A stretch of DNA of 41,868 nt from a virus (IMGVR_UViG_3300046532_004247:1-41868); one strand, 5' to 3'; shown: positions 14,323 to 20,693, counted from the stretch's first letter. A program made the numbers and translations. Notes: a model not told the origin generated them from the letters alone.

Positions 14323-14647
14323 TTTTCTTTTTCATTTTTAGATTTTTAAGTGTTTTTTTTGGTGGCTCGGGAGAATTCATAGTTTTAGATTTGAAGGCTT
14401 TACTGATTTCATATTTAGCTATATCCTCTTGTAGGTCAGCAAGCTCATGGTTTTCCCACTCGCCTTTTAAGATAAGGTATCTCATGGCATTTGAAATTTC
14501 AGACATCGCATCTTCGTAGTCTGGGTCATCTAGGTTGTCTTCGAATTTATCAGATTGATGTACCCAGTAAGCCATCTCAGTTTTCCACCACTCAATTGAG
14601 TCGTGCAAAACCTTAGCCCTGAAATGTAATTTATCCTCGGTCTTCAT
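14309..14647 (-). CDS. Hypothetical protein, 112 aa, first gene of operon
   Basis: A 112-residue, mostly helical, charged protein (MKTEDKLHFRAKVLHDSIEW onward) with a basic Lys-rich tail. No family is recognised. It is the first gene of the minus-strand operon that runs to the GMP reductase. Its ATG is preceded by TAGGGGT, a usable ribosome-binding site, and a GTGTAA element lies 39 bases upstream, so this operon probably has a short leader. Confidence 0.6.
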   Translation of the reverse strand: MKTEDKLHFRAKVLHDSIEWWKTEMAYWVHQSDKFEDNLDDPDYEDAMSEISNAMRYLILKGEWENHELADLQEDIAKYEISKAFKSKTMNSPEPPKKTLKNLKMKKKNEKK

Positions 14648-14686
14648 ACCCCTATGGTAGGGTCTTTTTGAGAACGAGTCAATGTT

Positions 14687-14692
14687 TTACAC
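14687..14692 (-). promoter_or_regulatory. GTGTAA element upstream of the 14647-7692 operon
   Basis: On the minus strand the sequence TATGTGTAAAAC lies 39 bases before the ATG at 14647. The hexamer equals that found eight bases before five other starts. Here the distance leaves room for a leader of about 30 nt with a ribosome-binding site. Confidence 0.35.
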
Positions 14693-14721
14693 ATAGATTA
14701 CTTATGCCCTGAATAAGGAGG

Positions 14722-14904
14722 TTATTCATTGATGATTTCGCAATCTATATGGGCTTCTTCCTCTAGAAACCCTTCGTCATACAAGTATTGGACAATGGCA
14801 ATTGCCTTGTCGTCCTCTAATTCGCTAGAGGGGTCAAAAATTTTTATTTTTCTTTTATAAATTTTTACCTTATACCCGCAAATTTTTGCTGTAATAACCC
14901 TCAC
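14722..14904 (-). CDS. Small protein paralogous to the 15470 gene, 60 aa
   Basis: A 60-residue protein starting at GTG, with a short basic strand region (KVKIYKRKIKIFDP) and a C-terminal IVQYLYDEGF helix. It is clearly related to the 66-residue product of the gene on the other side of the signal peptidase: both have a Y/I-K-I strand, IxDP, then I..YLY(D/E)EGF. The GTG start is fixed by the exact 8-nt spacing from GTGTAA on the minus strand; the overlapping ATG runs into a stop immediately. Function is unknown; a small regulator or inhibitor of the protease next door is a guess. Confidence 0.6.
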   Translation of the reverse strand: MRVITAKICGYKVKIYKRKIKIFDPSSELEDDKAIAIVQYLYDEGFLEEEAHIDCEIINE

Positions 14905-14911
14905 ATATAAA

Positions 14912-14933
14912 ATTACACATAAAAATGTGTAAT
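14912..14933. promoter_or_regulatory. Perfect 9-bp inverted repeat with divergent GTGTAA elements
   Basis: ATTACACAT-AAAA-ATGTGTAAT is a perfect palindrome of 9-bp arms around a 4-nt spacer in the short gap between the minus-strand 60-aa gene and the plus-strand signal peptidase gene. Each arm contains GTGTAA reading outward. On the minus strand it is 8 nt before the GTG start; on the plus strand 16 nt before the ATG with AAAAGAG in between. It may be a back-to-back promoter pair or an operator. Confidence 0.5.
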
Positions 14934-14948
14934 AATAAAAGAGAAAAA

Positions 14949-15473
14949 ATGAAAAAAATTTTAAATTTTTTTAAAAAACCATTTAGAAGGAGCCCCTTCA
15001 CAAAAGTGTCAATTCTGCTTCTTTTGCTCTCTTTTCTGATACTTTTAAATAATCATTATAAAATATTTAAAATTGATGGTCAAAGTATGCACGACACATT
15101 GGGTAACGGGGATGTGGTGTTGGTTAATAAACATTTTTATGAGAATGAACGGCCCGAGCGAGGAGATGTGGTTATTTGTGTGTCGGGTAATGAAATTTTA
15201 ATAAAACGAATTATTGGTATACCCGGGGACACTGTTGAAATTATTGAAGGTTATATTATAGTCAACGGGGACCTTTACAGGGACGAACTTGGGGAGTACC
15301 AAGTGAGTATTGACTTCCTTGATGATGACGGAAAGCCCATCTATTTCTTTGTGAATGAGTCGGAAGTTAGTTTAAACTTAAGAGAATATTGGGTCATAGG
15401 GGATAATCGGGCGATATCATGGTACGGTAAAATAGATCAAAACGATATTATAGGTAAGGTTTATGGTTTATGA
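14949..15473 (+). CDS. lepB: Signal peptidase I
   Basis: A 174-residue S26-family membrane peptidase that cleaves signal peptides outside the inner membrane. One membrane helix spans about 18-35 after a basic N-terminus. Box B is DGQSMHDTL with Ser46 as the nucleophile, box D is LIKRIIGIPGD with Lys86 as the general base, and box E is WVIGDNRAISWYG with GDNR at 141-144. All catalytic elements are intact. It is about the size of Gram-positive SipS and shorter than E. coli LepB. I chose the ATG at 14949, preceded by AAAAGAG, over the one at 14925, which lies inside the promoter palindrome. A full signal peptidase is unusual in a phage. Exported proteins in the window (3458 and 16460) are natural substrates. 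Confidence 0.9.
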   Translation: MKKILNFFKKPFRRSPFTKVSILLLLLSFLILLNNHYKIFKIDGQSMHDTLGNGDVVLVNKHFYENERPERGDVVICVSGNEILIKRIIGIPGDTVEIIEGYIIVNGDLYRDELGEYQVSIDFLDDDGKPIYFFVNESEVSLNLREYWVIGDNRAISWYGKIDQNDIIGKVYGL

Positions 15474-15670
15474 ATCACAATCTAATAGTTCAGAATTACG
15501 TTGTAGAAATTAAAAGGGGCGAACACTGGACCGGGGATAGGGTTTATATATATGATCCGTGCCTAAATCTACCAGAAAATCTAGAAATGACCATTTTAGA
15601 GTATTTGTATGAAGAGGGGTTTACACAAGACAGAAGGGTGGCTCACACTGTGGTACGGGTTGAAGACTAG
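15470..15670 (+). CDS. Small protein paralogous to the 14722 gene, 66 aa
   Basis: A 66-residue protein whose ATG overlaps the signal peptidase stop (ATGA), so the two are coupled. It shares with the 60-residue protein encoded divergently upstream of the peptidase a VEIK strand, a VYIYDP segment and an ILEYLYEEGF helix. The pair therefore brackets the peptidase gene. Its stop shares the four bases CTAG with the stop of the convergent gene. Function is unknown. Confidence 0.65.
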   Translation: MNHNLIVQNYVVEIKRGEHWTGDRVYIYDPCLNLPENLEMTILEYLYEEGFTQDRRVAHTVVRVED

Positions 15671-15870
15671 TCCTTGTCTTCTTTTATTTTTTTTATTTGT
15701 TCTGTAAAATCTACTTCTACTATGTTGGCCTTAGAATCCTGCCAACGTGACGTACATACCGCGTATCTTTGTTGAGAATCTGGGAACTCTTTACCCATTA
15801 CATCGTTATCCATGCACTCTGAGATAAAGTCTTTACGACTCTGCTTGCCGTGAGGAGAGGGAAGGGGCAT
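15667..15870 (-). CDS. Small phage protein with MPLP..FISECM..EFPD..QRYAVC motif, 67 aa
   Basis: A 67-residue protein beginning MPLPSPHGKQSRKDFISECM and continuing with EFPDSQQRYAVCTSRW. I recognise this module from phage proteins, where it appears alone or at the start of prohead-protease or head-associated proteins. The first 45 residues are the conserved part; the tail DFTEQIKKIKED repeats a DFTEQI element also found near the start of the next gene upstream. It overlaps the convergent 66-aa gene by four bases. It may be virion-associated. Confidence 0.68.
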   Translation of the reverse strand: MPLPSPHGKQSRKDFISECMDNDVMGKEFPDSQQRYAVCTSRWQDSKANIVEVDFTEQIKKIKEDKD

Positions 15871-15874
15871 TTTA

Positions 15875-16423
15875 TTATTCGTTACCCAAGTCGCCTGTGT
15901 CCTCGGATTTGTCCTTCGTTAAACTTTTTATTTCTTGATCAATATTTTTTATAGCACCTTGATGGTGTTTTCGTAACTCACGTAAAGTCTCGTGTTTTGT
16001 ATCATAGGAATCTTGGTTGTCCATTCTATCGCGCAGATTCTCTCTCATGCCTTTGAAATGTTCCTCCATATCCTCGTGATAAGCTTTTGTAACCCCGCTG
16101 TCTTTCCAAGTATCCGAAACCTCAATTCCGTATTCTTTAGCTTTTGATTTGAGTTTTTTCAGTATTTTGGCCTTTACCTCTGGCGACAGCTTAGATTGTG
16201 GAAGTCGCGCTAATGCGTTTCTTACGTGAGCGGCATCGGGGATGGGGAAGTGGCGAAGGGAACGGGGTTCTGTTTTGCCGTCCACCTTTTTACCACCGGG
16301 AGCTATGTATGCAAAATCACCATCTGGCAGGTCGTTACGACGTTTGGTGGTAAACGTCTTGGCTAACCCCTCGTTAGCTAAGATTTGCTCTGTAAAGTCA
16401 ATCTCTGTAAAGCCCTCTTGCAT
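15875..16423 (-). CDS. Phage protein with LPDxxFA / FPIPDAAHVRNALARL domain
   Basis: A 182-residue protein. Residues about 27-100 contain RRNDLPDGDFAYI, RSLRHFPIPD and AHVRNALARLPQS, a domain I associate with phage capsid-assembly or prohead-protease regions and with related phage proteins. A Lys-rich helix and a coiled-coil-like, charged C-terminal half follow. The N-terminus IDFTEQI matches the C-terminal DFTEQI of the downstream gene, perhaps a shared binding tag. There is no ribosome-binding site; the ATG is eight bases after a GTGTAA element. A structural or scaffold role is plausible but not shown. Confidence 0.65.
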   Translation of the reverse strand: MQEGFTEIDFTEQILANEGLAKTFTTKRRNDLPDGDFAYIAPGGKKVDGKTEPRSLRHFPIPDAAHVRNALARLPQSKLSPEVKAKILKKLKSKAKEYGIEVSDTWKDSGVTKAYHEDMEEHFKGMRENLRDRMDNQDSYDTKHETLRELRKHHQGAIKNIDQEIKSLTKDKSEDTGDLGNE

Positions 16424-16431
16424 ATAAGATG

Positions 16432-16437
16432 TTACAC
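16432..16437 (-). promoter_or_regulatory. GTGTAA element 8 nt before start codon
   Basis: The minus strand reads GGTGTAAC, then reaches the ATG at 16423 after exactly eight bases (counted from GTGTAA). This equals the spacing at 7348, 14904, 30455 and 30523. No Shine-Dalgarno is suitably placed, which fits a leaderless message. Confidence 0.5.
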
Positions 16438-16459
16438 CTTTATAATAATATTTTTTTCA

Positions 16460-17407
16460 TTATTTTATTTTTTCTTTAATGATTAAAATTTTAGGATAGG
16501 TTACCCGAAGTCTGAACGGAAACAATTTTTCAGCTTCAACCCTGCTCGCGGTTTTAGCCTCTTCGTGCTCTTTTGGGCTATTTTCAATGGGCATCTTTTT
16601 TAGGTCTTCGTCCGAGGGCATTGGAAGTTTTGCGTTCAGGGCCCACATAATGTCATGCTTCGTACAATATTCTTGCATACGCCGAACAGGAACGATTAGA
16701 TTGAACCCCTCTCCTGCCCCCCTTACAAGCATACCAATATATTTGGCGTCCTTTTTAAGGTATACCCCTCCCCCGCTAGAGCCGGGAAACGCCACACAAG
16801 TCGTCTGGTCGAAAATATGTTTATTTAATTGTTTTAAAATTCTACCGTGCTGGGAATAAATTCCATCAGTCATGCTGTTTGCGCCCATTTGGCCAAGCAG
16901 ACTTCCAACGTGTAAAAGATCAGTTCCCAGAGTGGGGATCCCTTCATCAAGATGAAATGTTACGCTATCCTTAACAAAATTAAATTTACGAACCCGTAGT
17001 AGTGCAAGGTCGTGGCCGTCCGTGGCGTCGCTGTACTTCAATACCTCGGCGTCCATTTGTAATCTGCCAACAGTTCTACCTCCTTGTCTAATCTCCTTAA
17101 CAACCAGTGGGTCTTTGAATTCCACTAGGGTTTTAGGTGCACCGCCGACCAGCACCTTTCTGGTGGATCGAAGGTTGTCAACAACATGCCCAGCAGTCCA
17201 TACAAAATTTACCAAATTCCCTTTCGCGTCTTTTCGTGAAAAAATAACACCAGACCCCTCCCCATTGGAAAATTCGCCCTCAGACCTGATTGTCACAGAT
17301 ACATTTTGCAAGTGTTCTGATGTAGACGGGGACTTTTCTGCTCCAGCGGTATGCCTAATCGGGAAAGCAAAAAAAACAATAAGAGAAGCCAAAAATATTT
17401 TCTTCAT
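16460..17407 (-). CDS. Exported trypsin-like serine protease
   Basis: A 315-residue chymotrypsin-fold protease with a signal peptide (MKKIFLASLIVFFAFPIRHT, cleavage near residue 23). The catalytic triad is visible: His74 in WTAGHVV, Asp133 in DGHDLALL and Ser211 in FPGSSGGGVY. There is no PDZ domain; residues after 250 form a charged tail ending in a basic segment. It resembles the DegP/HtrA core more than digestive enzymes. The ATG at 17407 follows AAAAGG. It is probably periplasmic and could degrade host envelope proteins or process phage proteins. With the phage signal peptidase it forms a small export set. Confidence 0.85.
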   Translation of the reverse strand: MKKIFLASLIVFFAFPIRHTAGAEKSPSTSEHLQNVSVTIRSEGEFSNGEGSGVIFSRKDAKGNLVNFVWTAGHVVDNLRSTRKVLVGGAPKTLVEFKDPLVVKEIRQGGRTVGRLQMDAEVLKYSDATDGHDLALLRVRKFNFVKDSVTFHLDEGIPTLGTDLLHVGSLLGQMGANSMTDGIYSQHGRILKQLNKHIFDQTTCVAFPGSSGGGVYLKKDAKYIGMLVRGAGEGFNLIVPVRRMQEYCTKHDIMWALNAKLPMPSDEDLKKMPIENSPKEHEEAKTASRVEAEKLFPFRLRVTYPKILIIKEKIK

Positions 17408-17423
17408 AATGAGGTACCTTTTA

Positions 17424-17443
17424 ATAAAGTACACCTACTTTAT
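17424..17443. promoter_or_regulatory. Inverted repeat upstream of the protease gene
   Basis: ATAAAGTA-CACC-TACTTTAT is a perfect repeat of 8-bp arms with a 4-nt spacer, 17 bases before the protease ATG. It could be an operator or a leader hairpin. There is no T tract to make it a terminator for the upstream dehydrogenase gene, whose stop is outside this position. Confidence 0.4.
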
Positions 17444-17471
17444 AAAAAAAACAAGTAAAATCACCAGAAAA

Positions 17472-18329
17472 TCAACTAACTGCGCGACCTTTGTTCTTTT
17501 CCCAGTCTTTTTCGGGCCTGTCTACTGTGATATTTCTTTTTTCCGCAGCCTTTAAGACCATAGAATTGCATTTACTCTTTTTTAGTTGATGCAACATGGA
17601 GCATATATCCTTTGGAAAACACGTCCCGCCATACCCTCTGTGGCCATCGGGTCCCGGCACAGCAGTATGGCTCATCCCGATTCTCTCATCTGAGCCAATA
17701 AGGTTTGCTGCTACGGAATATGAAATGTCGTTTTTACCACAAAATTCCTCAAGTTCATTAAAAACAGAAACCTTAACCGCTAGGAAAGAGTTGCGCCCGT
17801 ATTTAATAAATTCCGCTGTCCTCGTGGAAACAAAGGTGGTCTTAGCATTTTTTATTGACCCCTGATCTCGAGCTGTGCAAATTAAATTATTTAATTTTTC
17901 AACACTACCAGCATCCAGAGAGGTATCGTACCCAAACACCCATAGGTTATTATTGTAGAAATCCTCTCTCCAGTTTCTTTCTGTTAAGAACTCAGGCATA
18001 AAGTGAACCTTTAATTTTTTTGAAGTCCCCACGGGAACTGTAGAACGGAGAATAATTTTCTTTTTCCTAATGCCGTGCCGAGTCAAATCCTTAATGGCCG
18101 CTTTAACTATGGATAAATCGCACACCCCGTTTTTTTTCATTGGGGTAGGAACACAAACAAAAACAAAATCACACCCCTTTAAGTCATCAATCGTCGTGCT
18201 CTTTGGGTTGCACTTCTCGGGGTCTTTGTCATACGCTATACACTCGATCAGCTCGCCCCCTAAAAGTTGAGTCGCTTGACCCACATATCCATTCCCTAAA
18301 ATGCCTAATTTAAATTTTGTGTGCTTCAT
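17472..18329 (-). CDS. UDP-glucose/GDP-mannose dehydrogenase family protein, shortened
   Basis: A 285-residue protein with a Rossmann GILGNGYVGQAT loop (9-20), VFVCVPTP, STVPVGTS, the central-domain EFIKYGRNSFLA segment (Lys176, Asn180) and the catalytic GYGGTCFPKD with Cys237. These residues carry out the two-step NAD oxidation of a UDP-sugar C6 hydroxyl to a carboxylate. Full-length enzymes are 390-440 residues; the C-terminal UDP-binding domain is absent, so substrate binding must differ or need a partner. Such two-domain forms may be widespread in large phages. The C-terminal VDRPEKDWEK tail resembles that of the SET protein. The structured element at 18372-18482 lies just upstream. Confidence 0.8.
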   Translation of the reverse strand: MKHTKFKLGILGNGYVGQATQLLGGELIECIAYDKDPEKCNPKSTTIDDLKGCDFVFVCVPTPMKKNGVCDLSIVKAAIKDLTRHGIRKKKIILRSTVPVGTSKKLKVHFMPEFLTERNWREDFYNNNLWVFGYDTSLDAGSVEKLNNLICTARDQGSIKNAKTTFVSTRTAEFIKYGRNSFLAVKVSVFNELEEFCGKNDISYSVAANLIGSDERIGMSHTAVPGPDGHRGYGGTCFPKDICSMLHQLKKSKCNSMVLKAAEKRNITVDRPEKDWEKNKGRAVS

Positions 18330-18371
18330 ATAGTTATGATACGGGGCAATTATTAAAATATCAAGTAAAAG

Positions 18372-18482
18372 CCCCCTCGCTGTAGCCGGCGGATAAGAAC
18401 ACCGGTGGTGTGTTCTGGCCTAAAGGCCAGTTAGTGTCGAGGATTTGCAGCGACACTAATACAGCGAGGGGACAGCGAGGGG
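18372..18482. other. Multi-hairpin inverted-repeat element (possible structured RNA)
   Basis: A compact gene-free element. A perfect 12-bp outer stem (18373-18384 with 18460-18471) encloses three hairpins: AGAACAC/GTGTTCT (18396-18416), GGCC-TAAA-GGCC (18417-18428) and TTAGTGTCG/CGACACTAA (18431-18459). The 3' strand of the outer stem, ACAGCGAGGGG, is repeated in tandem at 18472-18482, so either copy can pair with the 5' strand. A CCGG at 18386-18389 can also pair with the first hairpin loop. It lies between two minus-strand genes; read on that strand it is followed by GGGGGCTTTTACTT, so it could act as a terminator or as a leader of the dehydrogenase gene. It matches no RNA family I can name. 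Confidence 0.6.
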
Positions 18483-18484
18483 TC

Positions 18485-18730
18485 CTAAACCCCCTCTGGG
18501 GGCTGGGTGTAATCGGTGGGCATCATCCTCGCGGGCACCTCAGGAGGGGCCTCAGAAGAGGCTCCGTCCAACTTTACAATCGCATAACCCGTAAACAGGA
18601 GGTTTAGTGCGACGAGTAAGAGAGCCAGACGTGCATACGTCATGTTAACGGTCATCATCCCTTTTTTGGGCTGATCTGTGGGCGAATCTTGGTCACTCGC
18701 ATTACTTGGTTTATCTTTGGTATTACTCAT
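18485..18730 (-). CDS. Small single-pass membrane protein, 81 aa
   Basis: An 81-residue protein: a hydrophilic Asp/Ser/Pro-rich N-terminus (1-30), one membrane helix (about 33-53, ARLALLLVALNLLFTGYAIV) and a Pro-rich C-terminal tail. The order suggests an N-in, C-out single-pass protein. No family is recognised. It stands alone between a 42-nt gap upstream and the multi-hairpin element downstream, which may mark its transcript end. Confidence 0.6.
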   Translation of the reverse strand: MSNTKDKPSNASDQDSPTDQPKKGMMTVNMTYARLALLLVALNLLFTGYAIVKLDGASSEAPPEVPARMMPTDYTQPPEGV

Positions 18731-18772
18731 AGGTTTTCTATTTTACTCCTTCTTGATTTAAAGTAAAGCTTT

Positions 18773-18964
18773 TTATGGGGCGTGGCGGTGCGGTGAAGTG
18801 GATCGCACGTCAAAGATGCTCACTGGCCTCGTTTCAAGGGTTTCTAGGTCTTTTACCAGAAAGGTTTCTTCGTCGAGAACCTTTTCAACGACCCCTTGCC
18901 AGTCACCGTCTACTTCTACGGATTTACCTAGCATTTTTTTATTCATTTCAAGTTTTACTGTCAT
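18773..18964 (-). CDS. Small hypothetical protein, 63 aa (SH3-like beta fold possible)
   Basis: A 63-residue protein with an alternating beta pattern (SVEVDGDWQGVVEKVLDEETFLVKD), reminiscent of small SH3-like or KOW-like barrels, but without a firm family match. The ATG overlaps the upstream stop in an ATGA junction. It is the last gene of the unit that starts at 20693. Confidence 0.55.
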   Translation of the reverse strand: MTVKLEMNKKMLGKSVEVDGDWQGVVEKVLDEETFLVKDLETLETRPVSIFDVRSTSPHRHAP

Positions 18965-19560
18965 AATGTTTTGAGATGTACGTTATCTAAATAAAAATAC
19001 AATGAATCTATATCTTCGGCCTTTTTAAGGTTTATTACTAGGGGGGACTTCTCGTTCAGAGAGTCAACCAGAGTCCTGTATGCAGCTTTCAGCTCCCCAT
19101 CCCACTGTTTACGCATTTGGCAACAGGCTCCGTCCATTGCAGCCTTGCGAGAACTAAGCAGGTGAAGGTGATCTTTTTCTTCCTTTGTTAAATCTGTAAT
19201 CTTATGTTTTACGTTAACCATATGTAAAAGTTCGTGTGGTTGAGGAATGATTACGCCATCCCCAATCGGCACAAGCTCAAATGTCTCATTTATTGCTACG
19301 TGTAAACGTTCATGATATCGAGAGTCACAATGGGTAATCTTACGCACGGCCTCGTAGTCGCCCCAACACGACTTCACCTGATTGACATTAGGTAGCGGAT
19401 CGGAGTCGCCCTTACAGCATTCCCCTTTCGTCGCAAGAGATTCGATGGTTTGTTGGAGACAATTGTTTAGACTATTAAGAAGAGGGACCTCTTCGGGGTT
19501 GCAGTCTATGCCCCCCATCGATAGCAACTGCATCATTTCGTTAAAGTCAATTTTTCTCAT
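18961..19560 (-). CDS. Hypothetical protein, 199 aa, Cys/His-containing
   Basis: A 199-residue, mostly helical soluble protein. It has a GECCKGDSD segment near residue 50, CDSRYHERLH near 80, and CCQMRKQW near 145; the paired cysteines and histidines could bind metal, but the spacing fits no finger type I know. The ATG at 19560 is preceded by GGAGGTGG, a strong ribosome-binding site, so an in-frame start three codons earlier is rejected. It overlaps the DUF1360-like gene by 14 nt. Function is unknown. Confidence 0.65.
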   Translation of the reverse strand: MRKIDFNEMMQLLSMGGIDCNPEEVPLLNSLNNCLQQTIESLATKGECCKGDSDPLPNVNQVKSCWGDYEAVRKITHCDSRYHERLHVAINETFELVPIGDGVIIPQPHELLHMVNVKHKITDLTKEEKDHLHLLSSRKAAMDGACCQMRKQWDGELKAAYRTLVDSLNEKSPLVINLKKAEDIDSLYFYLDNVHLKTL

Positions 19561-19912
19561 TAGAACCACCTCCCAATAAAACCATAGTATAATAAAGGAT
19601 TAAAGAAGTAACAGTATAAACAAAATATTTTTCAAAATTCTCAAAACCTAAGCATAAAAATATATTAACCCAAACCCCAAGGCAAATCGGGCAACAGAGT
19701 AACCTAACAAGGAAACAATTTTTGTAAAGTAAAATATATCCTTTGAAGTCTAGCCCTTCTCGTGAAGATTTTTCTTTAAAATCCTTTAAGAAACGCCCCC
19801 CGAGACACAGTAGCTCTAGGTATTCTACCACCGCATTAGTCCTAAACCATACGAGCAGCAGGAGAGCGCCCAAGAAAGGCTGCATTAAAAAGTTATCCAA
19901 CTCTAATATCAT
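19547..19912 (-). CDS. Small membrane protein, DUF1360-like
   Basis: A 121-residue membrane protein with hydrophobic segments at about 10-25, 60-80 and 85-110. The RLLCCPICLGVWVN motif resembles the Cys-rich RC.yClg.W signature of DUF1360 proteins found in phages and bacilli. ATG at 19912 is preferred to a GTG seven codons upstream inside the dCMP deaminase gene. Function is unknown; the Cys pair may bind metal at the membrane surface. Confidence 0.6.
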   Translation of the reverse strand: MILELDNFLMQPFLGALLLLVWFRTNAVVEYLELLCLGGRFLKDFKEKSSREGLDFKGYILLYKNCFLVRLLCCPICLGVWVNIFLCLGFENFEKYFVYTVTSLILYYTMVLLGGGSNEKN

Positions 19913-20384
19913 TATTGTCTTCAAGGATGACACTCCTAGTTTCTCCTAGGGAAAACTCTTCGGTATCTTCTTCTGTAATCTGAAGTAAGTCAATGTTATA
20001 AAATTTAAAAATTTCTCTTGCCCCTTCGTCTAACTTGTAGTCATCTCTATAAACCACAGTGGGGATCCCATACCCAGCAATCATAGTCGCGCAGTGGGAG
20101 CATGGCAAGAGGGTTATTGCTAAAATCTCAACCTGCCCCTTCGTGCAGAGGGAAAGGCAGTTCATTTCAGCGTGAAGCATCACGGGGCGACGTTGGTCGC
20201 GGCTGAATAATTCCCAGTCAACGTCCTTGCCAGACGCCAGACCGTTATAGCCAACGCCCAAAACCATATGGTCACGGTTAAGGGCGCAAGCTCCAACCTT
20301 AACAAAGGGGTCTTCGCTCCTCAAGGAAGCCGCCTCGGCTAACCCGAGAGCGTATTTTTCCCAGCTTAATCTAGTGTCCGCCAA
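19893..20384 (-). CDS. dCMP deaminase (TTG start)
   Basis: A 163-residue zinc deaminase converting dCMP to dUMP for thymidylate synthesis. Zinc site: HAE at 71-73 (His71, catalytic Glu73) and PCSHC at 94-98 (Cys95, Cys98). VGACALNRDHMVLGVGYNG is the typical substrate strand-loop of the family. No ATG lies near the expected start. A TTG at 20384 stands six bases after GGGAGG and yields MADTRLSWEKYALGLA, which is the family N-terminus, so I take that start. It works with NrdA/NrdB and the dNMP kinase encoded on the other strand. The 3' end overlaps the next gene by 20 nt. Confidence 0.88.
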   Translation of the reverse strand: MADTRLSWEKYALGLAEAASLRSEDPFVKVGACALNRDHMVLGVGYNGLASGKDVDWELFSRDQRRPVMLHAEMNCLSLCTKGQVEILAITLLPCSHCATMIAGYGIPTVVYRDDYKLDEGAREIFKFYNIDLLQITEEDTEEFSLGETRSVILEDNNDIRVG

Positions 20385-20445
20385 AGGCAACCTCCCAAAT
20401 GATTGACAGGCCAAACGCCAAGGTCACTACGCCAAGAAACAACAT
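20371..20445 (-). CDS. Membrane micropeptide ORF, 24 aa
   Basis: A 24-residue ORF whose ATG overlaps the upstream stop (TGATG) and whose end overlaps the TTG start of dCMP deaminase by 14 nt. The product (MLFLGVVTLAFGLSIIWEVA plus four residues) is a single membrane helix. The GGGAGG that serves the deaminase lies inside it, so it may couple translation. Either a genuine micropeptide or a relay ORF. Confidence 0.4.
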   Translation of the reverse strand: MLFLGVVTLAFGLSIIWEVAFGGH

Positions 20446-20693
20446 CAGGAAACCTTTCTGTAGATAGAATGAGGTCTGCCCATTTTACTCTTAACGACCC
20501 TGACCAGTACCAACTCGCCATCTTCAAGGGCATTGTTAATTTTGGTATGAACCGAAACCCTTGAAAGCTTGTCTCCCATACTGTCGGACAGTTCACTTGC
20601 TGTGAACTCCTCGTCGGGCCACGTTACGCTGACTGGTTTTCTGCCCCTTTTAACGAGGGGCTTCACATTTTCTGTGTTTAGTTGTGTGCTCAT
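20445..20693 (-). CDS. Small protein, possible winged-helix DNA-binding type, 82 aa
   Basis: An 82-residue basic protein with KRGRKPVSVTWPDEEFTASEL, then SVHTKINNALEDGELVLV and a C-terminal GRPHSIYRK. The order resembles small phage proteins with a winged-helix core (helix, T..KI helix, then beta wing with GRP..Y). It is first in its unit and starts at the divergent gap that holds the 16-bp palindrome at 20743, so it could be a repressor acting there. Both the fold and the role are inferred. Confidence 0.55.
   Translation of the reverse strand: MSTQLNTENVKPLVKRGRKPVSVTWPDEEFTASELSDSMGDKLSRVSVHTKINNALEDGELVLVRVVKSKMGRPHSIYRKVS

Noticed and set aside
20366-20596. Minus-strand open frame of 76 codons overlapping the 82-aa gene
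   Set aside because: It is a frame-shifted shadow of the 20445 gene and would conflict with the coupled micro-ORF and the dCMP deaminase start.
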